Below, piece by piece: positions 11,709 to 20,590 of a DNA stretch of 57,552 nucleotides. The DNA lies in assembly GCA_944393465.1 (NCBI GenBank), contig CALYAG010000012.1, positions 1-57,552 of the forward strand, given 5' to 3'. Source of the stretch: an uncultured Clostridia bacterium (GTDB lineage Bacteria > Bacillota > Clostridia > TANB77 > CAG-508). A model generated the notes under the pieces. That model was not told the origin of the DNA and did no database searches. It saw only the letters and a program-made list of their open reading frames with translations. The translations under genes and the position numbers were made by a program. How positions within the stretch are numbered: the first letter of the stretch is position 1; each line of letters opens with the position of its first letter.

Positions 11709-11893
11709 TGTTCTATTTTCGCACAATCATTTTATAATAATTTTAATGCGAATCTCCTTTTTTATGAATTTAGGTTTTTAGGTCACCTATAACCATTTTT
11801 ATCAAAAAGCTTTGTTTATGCATATTTCTAATCTTTTCACATAATAAGTATAACATAGATTTTTGAAAAAGTGTACTGTTTTGCGAAATTTAT

Positions 11894-11923
11894 TTGCAAT
11901 AAATCAAATAAATATGATATAAT
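11894..11923 (+). promoter_or_regulatory. Candidate promoter for tRNA-Gly, separated from it by a repeat
   Basis: TTGCAA and a perfect TATAAT are separated by 18 bases on the plus strand, pointing toward tRNA-Gly about 200 bases away. The tandem type A repeats lie in between. A second weak candidate (TTGGAA, 17 bases, TATATA) occurs inside each repeat unit. Confidence 0.4.
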
Positions 11924-11932
11924 ATTTATGTA

Positions 11933-12103
11933 TTTTTTCAGTTGGGGACGGTCCTTAAACGAAAAAATTTATTTGGAATAAACTTATAAAAAAATTATAT
12001 ATTTTTTCAGTTGGGGACGGTCCTTAAATGAAAAAATTTATTTGGAATAAACTTATAAAAAAATTATATATTTTTTCATTTAAGGACCGTCCCCAACTGA
12101 AAA
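11933..12103. repeat. Type A intergenic repeat with 69-bp tandem duplication
   Basis: Two forward arms (TTTTTTCAGTTGGGGACGG) lie in nearly identical 69-base units beginning at 11933 and 12002. A single reverse-complement arm ending at about 12103 closes the element. The internal spacer (around TTTGGAATAAAC) differs from the CGTTCCT spacer used at the other loci. The element ends 17 bases before tRNA-Gly. Confidence 0.9.
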
Positions 12104-12119
12104 TTCCAACTGGAAATTT

Positions 12120-12193
<74 letters not shown>

Positions 12194-12271
12194 CCCAAAC
12201 GCTAGCTAAACATTGATATTTCAGCGTTTTAATTATGTTTTATTTTATCCATAGGATAATAATATTATTAA

Positions 12272-12308
12272 AATAACACTACTTAATTTTTTAGTAGTGC
12301 TATTTTTT
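12272..12308. terminator. Bidirectional terminator between tRNA-Gly and the transglycosylase gene
   Basis: CACTACT pairs with AGTAGTG, with T-rich tails on both sides. On the plus strand ATTTTTT follows, which suits tRNA-Gly. On the minus strand the hairpin follows the stop codon of the convergent gene. Confidence 0.7.
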
Positions 12309-12321
12309 CATTTTTATCAAT

Positions 12322-13035
12322 TTAATTAATCAAATCTATAAAACTCTGGTCTATGCTATCTGCCTGTTCTTGTGTAATATATCCATACTCAACCATTGAG
12401 GAAATTACTTTGTTTTGTCTTTGCTTGCAAAGTTCTTTATTAACAGTTGGTGCATACACCGATGGTGCATTTGGAACTCCTGCCATCATTGTTGATTCTG
12501 CTAAGGTCATATCTTTTGGCTCTTTATTTAAGTATCCTTTGCAAGCTTCTTTAATTCCATAATATCCGTCTCCAAAATATATTGTATTTATGTAGAATTC
12601 CAATATATCGTCTTTATCATAATTATTTTCTATATCGATTGCCATAAACATTTCAGCAATTTTTCTTCTAAAAACATTGTTCTCTCCTATAAAATATAAG
12701 TTCTTCGCAACTTGTTGAGTAATTGTACTTCCCCCTTCTTGCATTTCACCATTTTTAATATTTGTAAACATAGCCCTAGCAAGTCCAATAATATCTATGG
12801 CGCCATGGTCATAGTACCTATGATCTTCAACAGCTACAACTGCATTTACATAATCTTTAGGAAGATCTTCTAAACTCACAAAATCAACATCATTTCTTAC
12901 ATCACTTACTTTATCTGCTAAAGGTTGTTCATCTAGCTTATCCTCATAAAATGTATACCCATACATACCAACGCCTAAGCCTGCAACAACTATTAGAACA
13001 AATAAGACAATTAGTATTCTTTTTAAAATTTTCAT
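12322..13035 (-). CDS. Monofunctional peptidoglycan glycosyltransferase (GT51), copy 1
   Basis: The 237-residue protein has one N-terminal membrane anchor (about 5-27) and a GT51 domain. The catalytic Glu70 lies in the AVEDHRYYDHG motif and the GGSTITQQ motif spans about 101-108. There is no transpeptidase domain, so it resembles MtgA, which polymerises lipid II into glycan strands outside the membrane. The start at 13035 has GGTGAT six bases upstream; a longer ATG start at 13056 lacks a site. A second GT51 gene lies at 26973-27722. Confidence 0.92.
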   Translation of the reverse strand: MKILKRILIVLFVLIVVAGLGVGMYGYTFYEDKLDEQPLADKVSDVRNDVDFVSLEDLPKDYVNAVVAVEDHRYYDHGAIDIIGLARAMFTNIKNGEMQEGGSTITQQVAKNLYFIGENNVFRRKIAEMFMAIDIENNYDKDDILEFYINTIYFGDGYYGIKEACKGYLNKEPKDMTLAESTMMAGVPNAPSVYAPTVNKELCKQRQNKVISSMVEYGYITQEQADSIDQSFIDLIN

Positions 13036-13146
13036 ATTATCACCATCATTTTGCAAATTATTTTTTATTTATATATATCATAAAAATTACAAAATTGCTA
13101 TATGTTTTTGGCTCCAAAAAAAATTTAATAATTTTAAAAAAAACTG

Positions 13147-13175
13147 TTGACAATTATTAAAATTTTTAGTATACT
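13147..13175 (+). promoter_or_regulatory. Sigma-A promoter of the tRNA-Val/Asp/Phe cluster
   Basis: A perfect TTGACA is followed after exactly 17 bases by TATACT, ending 18 bases before tRNA-Val. This is the best promoter match in the window and explains transcription of the three tRNAs as one unit. Confidence 0.88.
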
Positions 13176-13193
13176 AAGAGGGTCGAAAGACAT

Positions 13194-13269
13194 GGTCGCT
13201 TAGCTCAGCTGGGAGAGCATCTGCCTTACAAGCAGGGGGTCATAGGTTCGAGCCCTATAGCGACCACCA
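13194..13269 (+). tRNA. tRNA-Val (anticodon TAC)
   Basis: The acceptor stem GGTCGCT pairs with AGCGACC, and an A discriminator and encoded CCA follow. The anticodon loop CTTACAA gives TAC. Length is 76 bases. Confidence 0.97.
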
Positions 13270-13278
13270 CTTTTATAT

Positions 13279-13355
13279 GGCCCGGTAGTTCAGTTGGTTA
13301 GAACGCTAGCCTGTCACGCTAGAGGTCGACGGTTCGAGCCCGTTTCGGGTCGCCA
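13279..13355 (+). tRNA. tRNA-Asp (anticodon GTC)
   Basis: The acceptor stem GGCCCGG pairs with TCGGGTC (with G-T wobbles); the discriminator is G and CCA is encoded. The anticodon loop CTGTCAC gives GTC. It starts nine bases after tRNA-Val. Confidence 0.97.
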
Positions 13356-13456
13356 TATTAAAATAGTAAAAATCTCTGGTTTTTACTATTTAATATTATA
13401 TAAGGTTTTTAGTATTCACTTTATTAATATATATGAATTTTAAAATTTAATTTTAT

Positions 13457-13532
13457 GCCTCGATAGCTCAGTCGGTAGAGCAAGGGACTGAAAATCCCTG
13501 TGTCAGTGGTTCGATTCCACTTCGAGGCACCA
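13457..13532 (+). tRNA. tRNA-Phe (anticodon GAA)
   Basis: The acceptor stem GCCTCGA pairs with TCGAGGC, followed by ACCA. The anticodon stem AGGGA/TCCCT encloses CTGAAAA, giving GAA. It is about 100 bases from tRNA-Asp and probably belongs to the same transcript. Confidence 0.97.
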
Positions 13533-13536
13533 AATA

Positions 13537-13578
13537 AAAAAACAACTTATAAACAATAAAGTTTGTAAGTTGTTTTTT
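13537..13578 (+). terminator. Terminator of the tRNA cluster
   Basis: A long hairpin (AAAAAACAACTTATAAAC with GTTTGTAAGTTGTTTTTT) begins four bases after tRNA-Phe and runs into a T-rich tract. Confidence 0.9.
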
Positions 13579-13634
13579 ATTTTTTTTGCAATTCAAAATA
13601 ATATAAAACAATAATTTTTTTAAATAAATATTTT

Positions 13635-13657
13635 GAGGAGCAAAACGCTCCTCTTTT
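13635..13657. terminator. GC-rich hairpin after the S41 protease gene
   Basis: GAGGAGC pairs with GCTCCTC around AAAAC, just past the S41 stop codon. The T run lies on the plus-strand side, so on sequence alone it would stop plus-strand transcription best. Confidence 0.6.
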
Positions 13658-13661
13658 ATCC

Positions 13662-14876
13662 TTATTTTTTTAATTCTTCAATTGCTCTTTTTAACTGTGT
13701 ATCATTGTCTAAGTCCAATGTTCCAGTAAATAGATAATCGTCAACATTTATGTCAGGTTCAACCCCTACTTTATTTATTTTATTATGATTTGGTGTAAAA
13801 TACTCATTTGTTGTTATTTTTATTCCACTACCATCTGTTAAAGGATATAATGTTTGTATAACGCCTTTTCCATATGTTGTATTTCCTATTATTGTGGCAT
13901 TATCTACATCTTCTTTTAAAATTCCAGCTAATATTTCAGATGCACTTGCAGAGTATTCATTAACAAGTAAAACTATTGGTATAGTTATTGTTTTGCCTTT
14001 TTCTGCTTTAATAACTTCTTCTTTTCCATTTTTATCTGATTCTATTAATAATGTTTGCCCTTTATCTGTCATCATTTCAGCAATATCTAATGCTTCTGAC
14101 ACTATTCCACCGCCATTGCTTCTTATGTCAATTATAAGTGAAGTTATACCTTGGCCATTCAAATCATTATATGCATTTTCAAATTGTGTAGATACATCTC
14201 CTTCAAATCCTGAAATATTTATATATCCAATATTGTTATCTAGCTTTTGATACGTAACATGTTTTACCTCTACTGTTTTTCTTTCTATTTCAAAGCTTAA
14301 TTCTTCGCCATTTCTATATATTCCTATATTAACTTTTGTGCCTTCTTTTCCTTTGATACTATTTGTAATAGTATCATAATCATCTCCATTGCACTCTACT
14401 CCATCTACGCTTGTAATTATGTCACCTGTCTTAAGTCCTGCCTGTTCTGCAGGAGAATCTGGTATTGTGCCATATACTAATATTTGATTATTTTCTACAT
14501 CTTTTGTTATGTATACTCCTATACCAACAAATTCACCTTCTATGTCTTCTGTAAAGCTTGACATATCTTCTGCTGGTAAATATTCTGTGTATTCATCGCC
14601 AAGGCCTGCAACATAGCCTTTTATTGCACCTTCAATTAGGTCGTTTTCGTTAACCTCACCTATGTATTCTTGATCAATCTTTTTTCTAATAACAGATAAC
14701 TTTGCTGCTAAGCTATTAGCTTTAGCAGCATTCCCGATTGCACTTTCTGTTGAAGTAAATGTTGCACTACTATAAATCCAAACTGTAGTTATGACAAATG
14801 TAACAATTGCTGTTGCCACTATTGTCATTATTGTTTTATATATTGAATTGCTTTGTTTATTCTTTTTTGTATTCAT
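13662..14876 (-). CDS. S41 family C-terminal processing protease (CtpA type)
   Basis: The 404-residue protein has one N-terminal membrane anchor (about 17-35), a PDZ domain (about 95-180) and an S41 peptidase domain. The catalytic Ser lies in NEYSASASEILAG and the general-base Lys in TTYGKGVIQ, the Ser/Lys dyad of CtpA/CtpB proteases. These enzymes act outside the membrane and trim or degrade secreted and wall-associated proteins. Here it is the last gene after ftsE, ftsX and two M23 peptidases, so it may control the level of those hydrolases (inference). AAAGGAG precedes the start. Confidence 0.94.
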   Translation of the reverse strand: MNTKKNKQSNSIYKTIMTIVATAIVTFVITTVWIYSSATFTSTESAIGNAAKANSLAAKLSVIRKKIDQEYIGEVNENDLIEGAIKGYVAGLGDEYTEYLPAEDMSSFTEDIEGEFVGIGVYITKDVENNQILVYGTIPDSPAEQAGLKTGDIITSVDGVECNGDDYDTITNSIKGKEGTKVNIGIYRNGEELSFEIERKTVEVKHVTYQKLDNNIGYINISGFEGDVSTQFENAYNDLNGQGITSLIIDIRSNGGGIVSEALDIAEMMTDKGQTLLIESDKNGKEEVIKAEKGKTITIPIVLLVNEYSASASEILAGILKEDVDNATIIGNTTYGKGVIQTLYPLTDGSGIKITTNEYFTPNHNKINKVGVEPDINVDDYLFTGTLDLDNDTQLKRAIEELKK

Positions 14877-14973
14877 AAATCTCCTTTCAGGTTTATTTTG
14901 ACTATTAAATTATCCGCTAGTTAAGTCATTTTTCTTTCTGTGTAATCAAATTTATATTCCATTGCAAACTTTA

Positions 14974-16215
14974 TTACTCACTAGCTGACAAATAATTTTT
15001 TGGGTCCACATGTGTGCCATTTTCTCTTACTTCGAAGTGAACATGGGGTCCTGTTGAATTACCTGTTGAACCCATTTCCATAATAATATCACCTTGCTTA
15101 ACTGTGTCTCCAACATTTTTTAATAATTTATTTCCATGTGCATATAATGTAACAATTTTTACTCCATTACTATTAAGTCCATGGTCAATCATTATCATAT
15201 TGCCGTATCCACCAGTATTAAATTGAGAATAAATTACTATTCCATCTGCTGCCGCATATACTGGGTCACCCATTTTGCCACCTATGTCAATTCCATCATG
15301 ATTTTTAACTATGCCTTGTATTGGGTGAAGTCTTGAGCCATATGGAGAAGTTATATACGAGCTTTCTAAGGTTGGCCAAATCATAACTCCACCAGAATAT
15401 TTTAACTCATATGTTGAACCACTTATGGTGTACCTAATTAAGTTTTCTAGCTCCTCTTGTTGCTTTTTGTATGTTTCAATTTGTGCATTTAATTGTTTTT
15501 CGCTTTCTGACAAACTGTTCTTTTGATTTTCATAAACTGTTCTTGTATTTGTTAACACTACAGTTTGCTTTTCAGCTTCAATTTTTGTTAGCTTCATTTG
15601 AGCTTTATCCTCTTCTAGCTCATTATTTATTTTTTCTAGATTTAGCTTTTGCTCTTTTAGCTCTTCTATTGTTTGAGAATCCATTTCTGCTATTTTTTGA
15701 ACTGCATAATATTTTGAAACAAAATCTATAATGCTTTTTGAATTCATTAAAACATCCAAATATTTAGTTTCACCATTTTTATAAATTGCTACCAACCTCT
15801 TTTTTAAAAGGTTTAGCTTGCTCTCATATTTTTCTTCTGCCTCTGCAAGTTGTGCCTCAGATTCTGCTACTTTTTGTTGAAGTTCTTCATACTTACTGCT
15901 TACCTCATCAAGGCTTGCTTGGTATTCATTAATTTTGTCGTCCATTTGTTGAAGTTGTACTATAGCTTCGCTAAGCTCATCTTGAACATATGTAAGCTGT
16001 TCTTCTGCCTTAGCTAACTCTTCTGCCACCTGCTCTTTTTGCTCATTTAGAGAAAGAGTATTTACTGAATTTGAAGTTTCATTTGTCATCTCATTGCTAA
16101 CGGTATTTTCGCCATTTGAAACATTATCTTCTGCTTTAACAAAATAAAGGCAAGAAGATAATATGAGTGTAGTCAAAATAAGCACTGTTATTGTTTGAGC
16201 TATCTTACTTTTCAT
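14974..16215 (-). CDS. Coiled-coil M23 peptidoglycan endopeptidase, copy 1
   Basis: The 413-residue protein has a signal or anchor segment (about 6-27), a long Glu/Gln/Lys coiled coil (about 45-265) and a C-terminal M23/LytM domain. The zinc and catalytic motifs are complete: HDGIDIGG, LYAHGN and GPHVHFEVR. Coiled coil plus M23 is the layout of EnvC-like hydrolases and matches the coiled-coil part of PcsB, which are activated by FtsEX across the membrane. It lies two genes downstream of ftsX, so the same partnership is likely. The start follows AAAAAGGT. Confidence 0.94.
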   Translation of the reverse strand: MKSKIAQTITVLILTTLILSSCLYFVKAEDNVSNGENTVSNEMTNETSNSVNTLSLNEQKEQVAEELAKAEEQLTYVQDELSEAIVQLQQMDDKINEYQASLDEVSSKYEELQQKVAESEAQLAEAEEKYESKLNLLKKRLVAIYKNGETKYLDVLMNSKSIIDFVSKYYAVQKIAEMDSQTIEELKEQKLNLEKINNELEEDKAQMKLTKIEAEKQTVVLTNTRTVYENQKNSLSESEKQLNAQIETYKKQQEELENLIRYTISGSTYELKYSGGVMIWPTLESSYITSPYGSRLHPIQGIVKNHDGIDIGGKMGDPVYAAADGIVIYSQFNTGGYGNMIMIDHGLNSNGVKIVTLYAHGNKLLKNVGDTVKQGDIIMEMGSTGNSTGPHVHFEVRENGTHVDPKNYLSASE

Positions 16216-16326
16216 TTACCTTTTTGCCTCCCATTAATTAATATTTATTATATAAGTAGACATAAATCTTATCACATTTTTTACCATTTTGCAAGTTGCA
16301 ATCAAACTATATTTATAATTATGCAC

Positions 16327-17475
16327 CTAGCTATAAATTAAACTTGGATGATTTGTGTATTGTAGAGGATCAACTCTGTATCCCTTGCTTCTTCCACCTA
16401 TGTACAATTCATAATGTAAGTGTGGTCCTGTAGATACACCTGTGTTTCCTGATACTGCTATTTGCTGACCAGTTGAAACTACTGTACCAACAGATACTTT
16501 AAATTGTGATAAATGTCCAAAAGCTGTGTAGTATCCACTACCATGATCTATCATTATGTAATTTCCATATCCTGAAACCCATTGAGCAAGTATTACTTTG
16601 CCAGCCGCTGGAGCATAAACTGGTACATAGCTTACACCAATATCTATAGCTCCATGATTTGTTGAAGCTCCAGCTGTTGGTGCTGTTCTATTTCCAAATA
16701 TTGAAGTTATTCTATTGTAACTATATGAGATAGGCCATTCAAAGCGTCCACCTGTAAAGCTACCTTCATATTTGCTTGCATTGTTTGTAGCACTAGCAAT
16801 TTCCGCCTGAGCCTTTTCTATTGCTGCGTCAAATTCATCAATTTTCTTTTGTAATGCTTGTTCTTCTGCTGAAAGATTGCTTATTGTGCTTTGTTTTGCT
16901 ACCTTTGCAGCTTTTAGCTCTGCATTTTTTGCATCTGTTTCACTTTTTATGCTTTCTACTTGTGCTTTATTATTTTCTAATTCTTGCTTTTCAGATTCTA
17001 TGCTCTTTTTTTGCTCAGATACTTCATTTATAAGTTCTGTATCTTTTTCTGCAATTGTTTGAATTGCATTATATTTTGTATACATTTCTATGTAACTGCT
17101 TGAGCCTAAAAGAACATCTAAATATGTAGTTCCGCCACCTTTGTACATGGCAACCATTCTTGTTTTAAGTAAATCTTCTTTGTGGTCAAGTTCTGCTTGT
17201 TTTTCTTCTATTTCTTGCTCTTTACTGCTTATAGAAGAATTAAGTTCATCAAGTTGCTTTTGCAAGCTAAATATTTCTGACTCGATGCTTGAAATTTGAG
17301 CATTTATATCATCTAGTTCATCTTCTGCTGACTCTTTTTTAGCTGTAACTTGATCTTTTTCATTTTGCGCTTGCTCTTTTTGTTCATTCAGTTCACTAAT
17401 TGATGCTGCTATACAATTATTAGTATATGCTAAAAGTAGTGATATTATAGCAATAAATGTTATAATTTTTTTGTT
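16327..17475 (-). CDS. Coiled-coil M23 peptidoglycan endopeptidase, copy 2
   Basis: This is a 382-residue paralogue of the next gene, with the same order: signal peptide (about 4-24), coiled coil (about 25-220) and M23 domain with NHGAIDIG, AFGHLS and GPHLHYELY. It has all metal ligands. The start at 17475 is set by GGAGG six bases upstream; a TTG 15 bases earlier is in frame but overlaps that site. It sits directly after ftsX, where the FtsEX-activated hydrolase is expected. Having two full-length copies in series suggests duplication, with possible division of labour between them. Confidence 0.94.
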   Translation of the reverse strand, partial: NKKIITFIAIISLLLAYTNNCIAASISELNEQKEQAQNEKDQVTAKKESAEDELDDINAQISSIESEIFSLQKQLDELNSSISSKEQEIEEKQAELDHKEDLLKTRMVAMYKGGGTTYLDVLLGSSSYIEMYTKYNAIQTIAEKDTELINEVSEQKKSIESEKQELENNKAQVESIKSETDAKNAELKAAKVAKQSTISNLSAEEQALQKKIDEFDAAIEKAQAEIASATNNASKYEGSFTGGRFEWPISYSYNRITSIFGNRTAPTAGASTNHGAIDIGVSYVPVYAPAAGKVILAQWVSGYGNYIMIDHGSGYYTAFGHLSQFKVSVGTVVSTGQQIAVSGNTGVSTGPHLHYELYIGGRSKGYRVDPLQYTNHPSLIYS

Positions 17476-17584
17476 CATAAGTTCCTCCAAAATTTATTTT
17501 AAAATACTCTTTTAATGTTTTAGCTTAAGTTATAATTTGTATTTAAAGCAATTTGCTTTAACACTCTTTTTCTTTTGTTTGCCT

Positions 17585-18481
17585 TTAAACCTTTAAGTAT
17601 TTTCTCATTGAAATTACACTTCCTAGTACACCAATGCCAACACCAAGTATTAAATAAACAGTTAATACTAATGAGAACATATCTGAGAAACTTAGCAATC
17701 CTATTCCCATATCTTGTATTAATATTGAGTCTCCTATCTTTGATAGAACTGCATTATATGCAACTCCTAAAATGACTAATGTTATAATTGCTGAAATAAC
17801 TCCTATAATTATACCTTCTACTATAAATGGGCCTCTTATGAAGTTGTTTGTTGCGCCAACATATTTCATTATTGATATTTCTCTTCTTCTAGCATGAACC
17901 GTAAGTTTAATTGTATAAGCTATGATGAATATAGAAATTATAATTAATAATACAAGTATAACTATGGTTGTTATTTGAATGCCATTTGCCAAGCTACGAA
18001 GTCTATTAATTGTGGTATTTTCACTGGCTATTTCATCTACATTGTCTAATTTTAGAATGTCACTTTGAACTTGCTCATTAAGAGAAAGGTCTGTTAATGT
18101 TACAAAATATGATGCAGGAAATGGGTTTTCTTCATCCCACCCCTCAAACAAAGTTTCATCGCCAACTGTTATTTTCATAGAGTTTAAGGCATCTTCTTTA
18201 CTCACAAATGTAACTTTATTAACACCTTGAATAGCTTTAATTTGATTTCCTAAAGTTTGTATTTCCTCATCTGTAGCATCTTCATCTATGAATATTTGTA
18301 TACCCTGCTGACTTTCTAATTGTGTTATTATGTGATTTACATTTTCTCCTATTACAAAGAAAAGTCCAAATATAAACATTGTAGCACACATTATAATTAT
18401 TGATGCACTTGTCATCTTTTTTTGCTTGAAGGTGCTTTTAAATCCTTCTTTTATTAAATAACTAAATACATTAAACCTCAT
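17585..18481 (-). CDS. ftsX: Cell division protein FtsX
   Basis: The protein is about 298 residues with four membrane segments: one near residues 25-45, then three after about 170. The extracellular loop lies between the first two. It forms with FtsE an ABC-like complex that transmits division-site signals to peptidoglycan hydrolases. The start overlaps the 3' end of ftsE, so the two are translationally coupled. AGGTGG sits five bases before the ATG at 18481; an ATG at 18484 is also possible. Confidence 0.95.
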   Translation of the reverse strand: MRFNVFSYLIKEGFKSTFKQKKMTSASIIIMCATMFIFGLFFVIGENVNHIITQLESQQGIQIFIDEDATDEEIQTLGNQIKAIQGVNKVTFVSKEDALNSMKITVGDETLFEGWDEENPFPASYFVTLTDLSLNEQVQSDILKLDNVDEIASENTTINRLRSLANGIQITTIVILVLLIIISIFIIAYTIKLTVHARRREISIMKYVGATNNFIRGPFIVEGIIIGVISAIITLVILGVAYNAVLSKIGDSILIQDMGIGLLSFSDMFSLVLTVYLILGVGIGVLGSVISMRKYLKV

Positions 18482-19151
18482 CATATCCACCTTTTTCGTC
18501 TCTTACAATATTTCCTTGATTGATTCTTATAACCCTTTTGTTCATTTTATCTACTATGTCTTTAGCGTGAGTTGCTACAACAACTGTTGTTCCTCTTAAA
18601 TTTATATCATTTAGTAGTTCCATAATATCCCAAGCTGTGTTTGGGTCTAAGTTACCAGTAGGCTCGTCCGCAATAAGCATTGATGGGTTGTTTACAATTG
18701 CTCTAGCTAATGCAACTCTTTGTTGCTCACCACCTGAAAGTTCATTTGGATAAACCTTTGCTTTATTTGCAAGACCTACAAGTGAAAGTACCATAGGTAC
18801 TTGTCTTCTAATGTGTTTTGGTGTTGCTCTAACTACATACATTGCAAATGCAACATTTTCGTAAACTGTTTTATCTGGTAAAAGCCTAAAGTCTTGGAAA
18901 ACTATGCCCATACTTCTTCTTAAAAAAGGAACTCTACTTGGCTTTAAAAAAGTTGTATCTTTTCCATTTATGATTATATTACCTGATGTAGGTTCTTCCT
19001 CTTTTAATATTAACTTGATAATTGTTGATTTTCCAGAACCCGAACTACCAACTAAAAAGGCAAATTCGCCCTTATTTATCTTAAAACTAATATTATGAAT
19101 TGCTTCTGTTCCTGTATCATACTTTTTGCTGACATTTCTAAATTCTATCAT
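18471..19151 (-). CDS. ftsE: Cell division ATP-binding protein FtsE
   Basis: The 226-residue ABC ATPase has Walker A GSSGSGKS (35-42), the signature LSGGEQQRVALARA and Walker B LIADEPTGNLD. It is the first gene of the apparent operon ftsE-ftsX-M23-M23-S41. AAAGGAT precedes the start. Confidence 0.96.
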   Translation of the reverse strand: MIEFRNVSKKYDTGTEAIHNISFKINKGEFAFLVGSSGSGKSTIIKLILKEEEPTSGNIIINGKDTTFLKPSRVPFLRRSMGIVFQDFRLLPDKTVYENVAFAMYVVRATPKHIRRQVPMVLSLVGLANKAKVYPNELSGGEQQRVALARAIVNNPSMLIADEPTGNLDPNTAWDIMELLNDINLRGTTVVVATHAKDIVDKMNKRVIRINQGNIVRDEKGGYDEV

Positions 19152-19323
19152 CTTAAATTATATCCTTTCTGCTTGCCTTAACCAAGTGCATTGCATTTTA
19201 TGCTTATTTAGAATGTAAATTTGTAATTAAAAATTTTGTCGTAAAATAGACCGAATTAATCATAACAATAATTTTAATTATTTTCAATAGATTAGAGAAA
19301 AATTTTGTGAAATTTGTGTGAAT

Positions 19324-19423
19324 TTTTTTCAGTTGGGGACGGTCCTAAATCGAAAAAAGTTGTCAATTAGGACGGTTCTGTTTGACACTATTTTGTGAAA
19401 AATAGAACCGTCCCAATTGACAA
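19324..19423. repeat. Type A arm fused to a type B inverted repeat
   Basis: A single forward type A arm (19324-19357) is followed directly by a type B pair: TTGTCAATTAGGACGGTTCT, then AGAACCGTCCCAATTGACAA. The element ends nine bases from the M24 peptidase stop codon. The rest of the 19152-19431 gap shows nothing I recognise. Confidence 0.88.
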
Positions 19424-19431
19424 ACGACAAT

Positions 19432-20502
19432 TTATTTTGCATCAACAATTAAAATTTCTTTACTTGATTTAGTTAAAACTTCAGATTCAAGTTTTCCAAC
19501 TCTAATGGTATCTTCAATTCTTATGCCATACCTACCCGGCAAATAGATTCCCGGTTCATTTGTAACTATCATGTTTTCTTTTAAATTAGTCTGAGAATTG
19601 TGACTAAGTATAGGTAGTTCATGAACATTTAAGCCAACGCCATGTCCCAAGGTATGTATTAATGTATAATTGTATAAATAAAAATCATTTTCTACACTTC
19701 TTGCAATCATTTTACAGCTTACGCCATCTTTAATGTCTTTTGTTGCTCTTATTTGTGTTTTTAAAATATAATTATACAATTTTTTTAGCTCTTCACTTAC
19801 TTCACCTGCAAATATGGTTCGAGTCATATCTGCACAGTAGCCCTTGTATTTGGCTCCAAAGTCTATTATAATAGGGTCTCCAAAACGAATGATTTTGTCT
19901 GATGGTATTGCATGGGGTTTAGAAGAATTTTCACCAGATGCCACAATTGTTTCAAAAGCGACTCCATCTGCCCCATTGTCTAAGAAAAACTTATCTATTT
20001 CAAATGCCACTTGTCTTTCTGTCATACCTATTTTTATAAAATTTAATAGGTGTTCAAAGCATTTATCTGTAATTTCACAAGCTTTTTCTATGTATGAAAT
20101 TTCTTTTTCATCTTTTACCATTCTCTCTTTTTCAATAATTTTATCAGTTTCTTCTATATTGCGTATTCTGTACTTTCTTATAAGATTTTCATAGTCTGCA
20201 TAAGTAACATAATTTTCTTCAAAGCCCACATTCTCACATTCACTGAAAAAAGTTTGGTTGTCCTCCTCCGACACATCCTTTGCATCATAAATTATAAATT
20301 CGTCATTAATTGTTAAAAAATTATTAACTTCTTCTATGTATCGTGCATCTGTTATAAAATAGTTTTCTTTGTCAGTGAGTAAAATTGTTCCTTCTACTGG
20401 AATGCCTATGATATATCTTATATTTTCAGGATTTGAAATTATCATACCCTGTATATTTAATAATTTTATTTTTTCTCTAATACTTCTAATTTTATAATTC
20501 AT
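19432..20502 (-). CDS. M24 family Xaa-Pro aminopeptidase/dipeptidase
   Basis: The 356-residue protein has a creatinase-like N-terminal domain (about 1-125) and the pita-bread M24 domain. The metal ligands are visible: Asp in IIDFGAKYKGYCADMTRT (two ligands), His in TLGHGVGLNVHE, Glu in VTNEPGIYLPG and Glu in GIRIEDTI. Members cleave the bond next to proline in peptides in the cytoplasm. Whether it prefers dipeptides (PepQ) or longer peptides cannot be told from sequence. AAAGGGG precedes the start. Confidence 0.93.
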   Translation of the reverse strand: MNYKIRSIREKIKLLNIQGMIISNPENIRYIIGIPVEGTILLTDKENYFITDARYIEEVNNFLTINDEFIIYDAKDVSEEDNQTFFSECENVGFEENYVTYADYENLIRKYRIRNIEETDKIIEKERMVKDEKEISYIEKACEITDKCFEHLLNFIKIGMTERQVAFEIDKFFLDNGADGVAFETIVASGENSSKPHAIPSDKIIRFGDPIIIDFGAKYKGYCADMTRTIFAGEVSEELKKLYNYILKTQIRATKDIKDGVSCKMIARSVENDFYLYNYTLIHTLGHGVGLNVHELPILSHNSQTNLKENMIVTNEPGIYLPGRYGIRIEDTIRVGKLESEVLTKSSKEILIVDAK

Positions 20503-20518
20503 AAGGCACCCCTTTCTT

Positions 20519-20590
20519 TGTTGTCAAACAGAGCCTCCCATTGACACTTGTTGTCAAGCAGAGCCATCCCAATTGACAACATTTGACAAC
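20519..20590. repeat. Degenerate type B intergenic repeat
   Basis: Two diverged copies read TTGTCAAACAGAGCCTCCCA and TTGTCAAGCAGAGCCATCCC. The ACCGT core has decayed to GCCTC or GCCAT. The element overlaps the last base of the prepilin peptidase stop codon. Confidence 0.7.
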
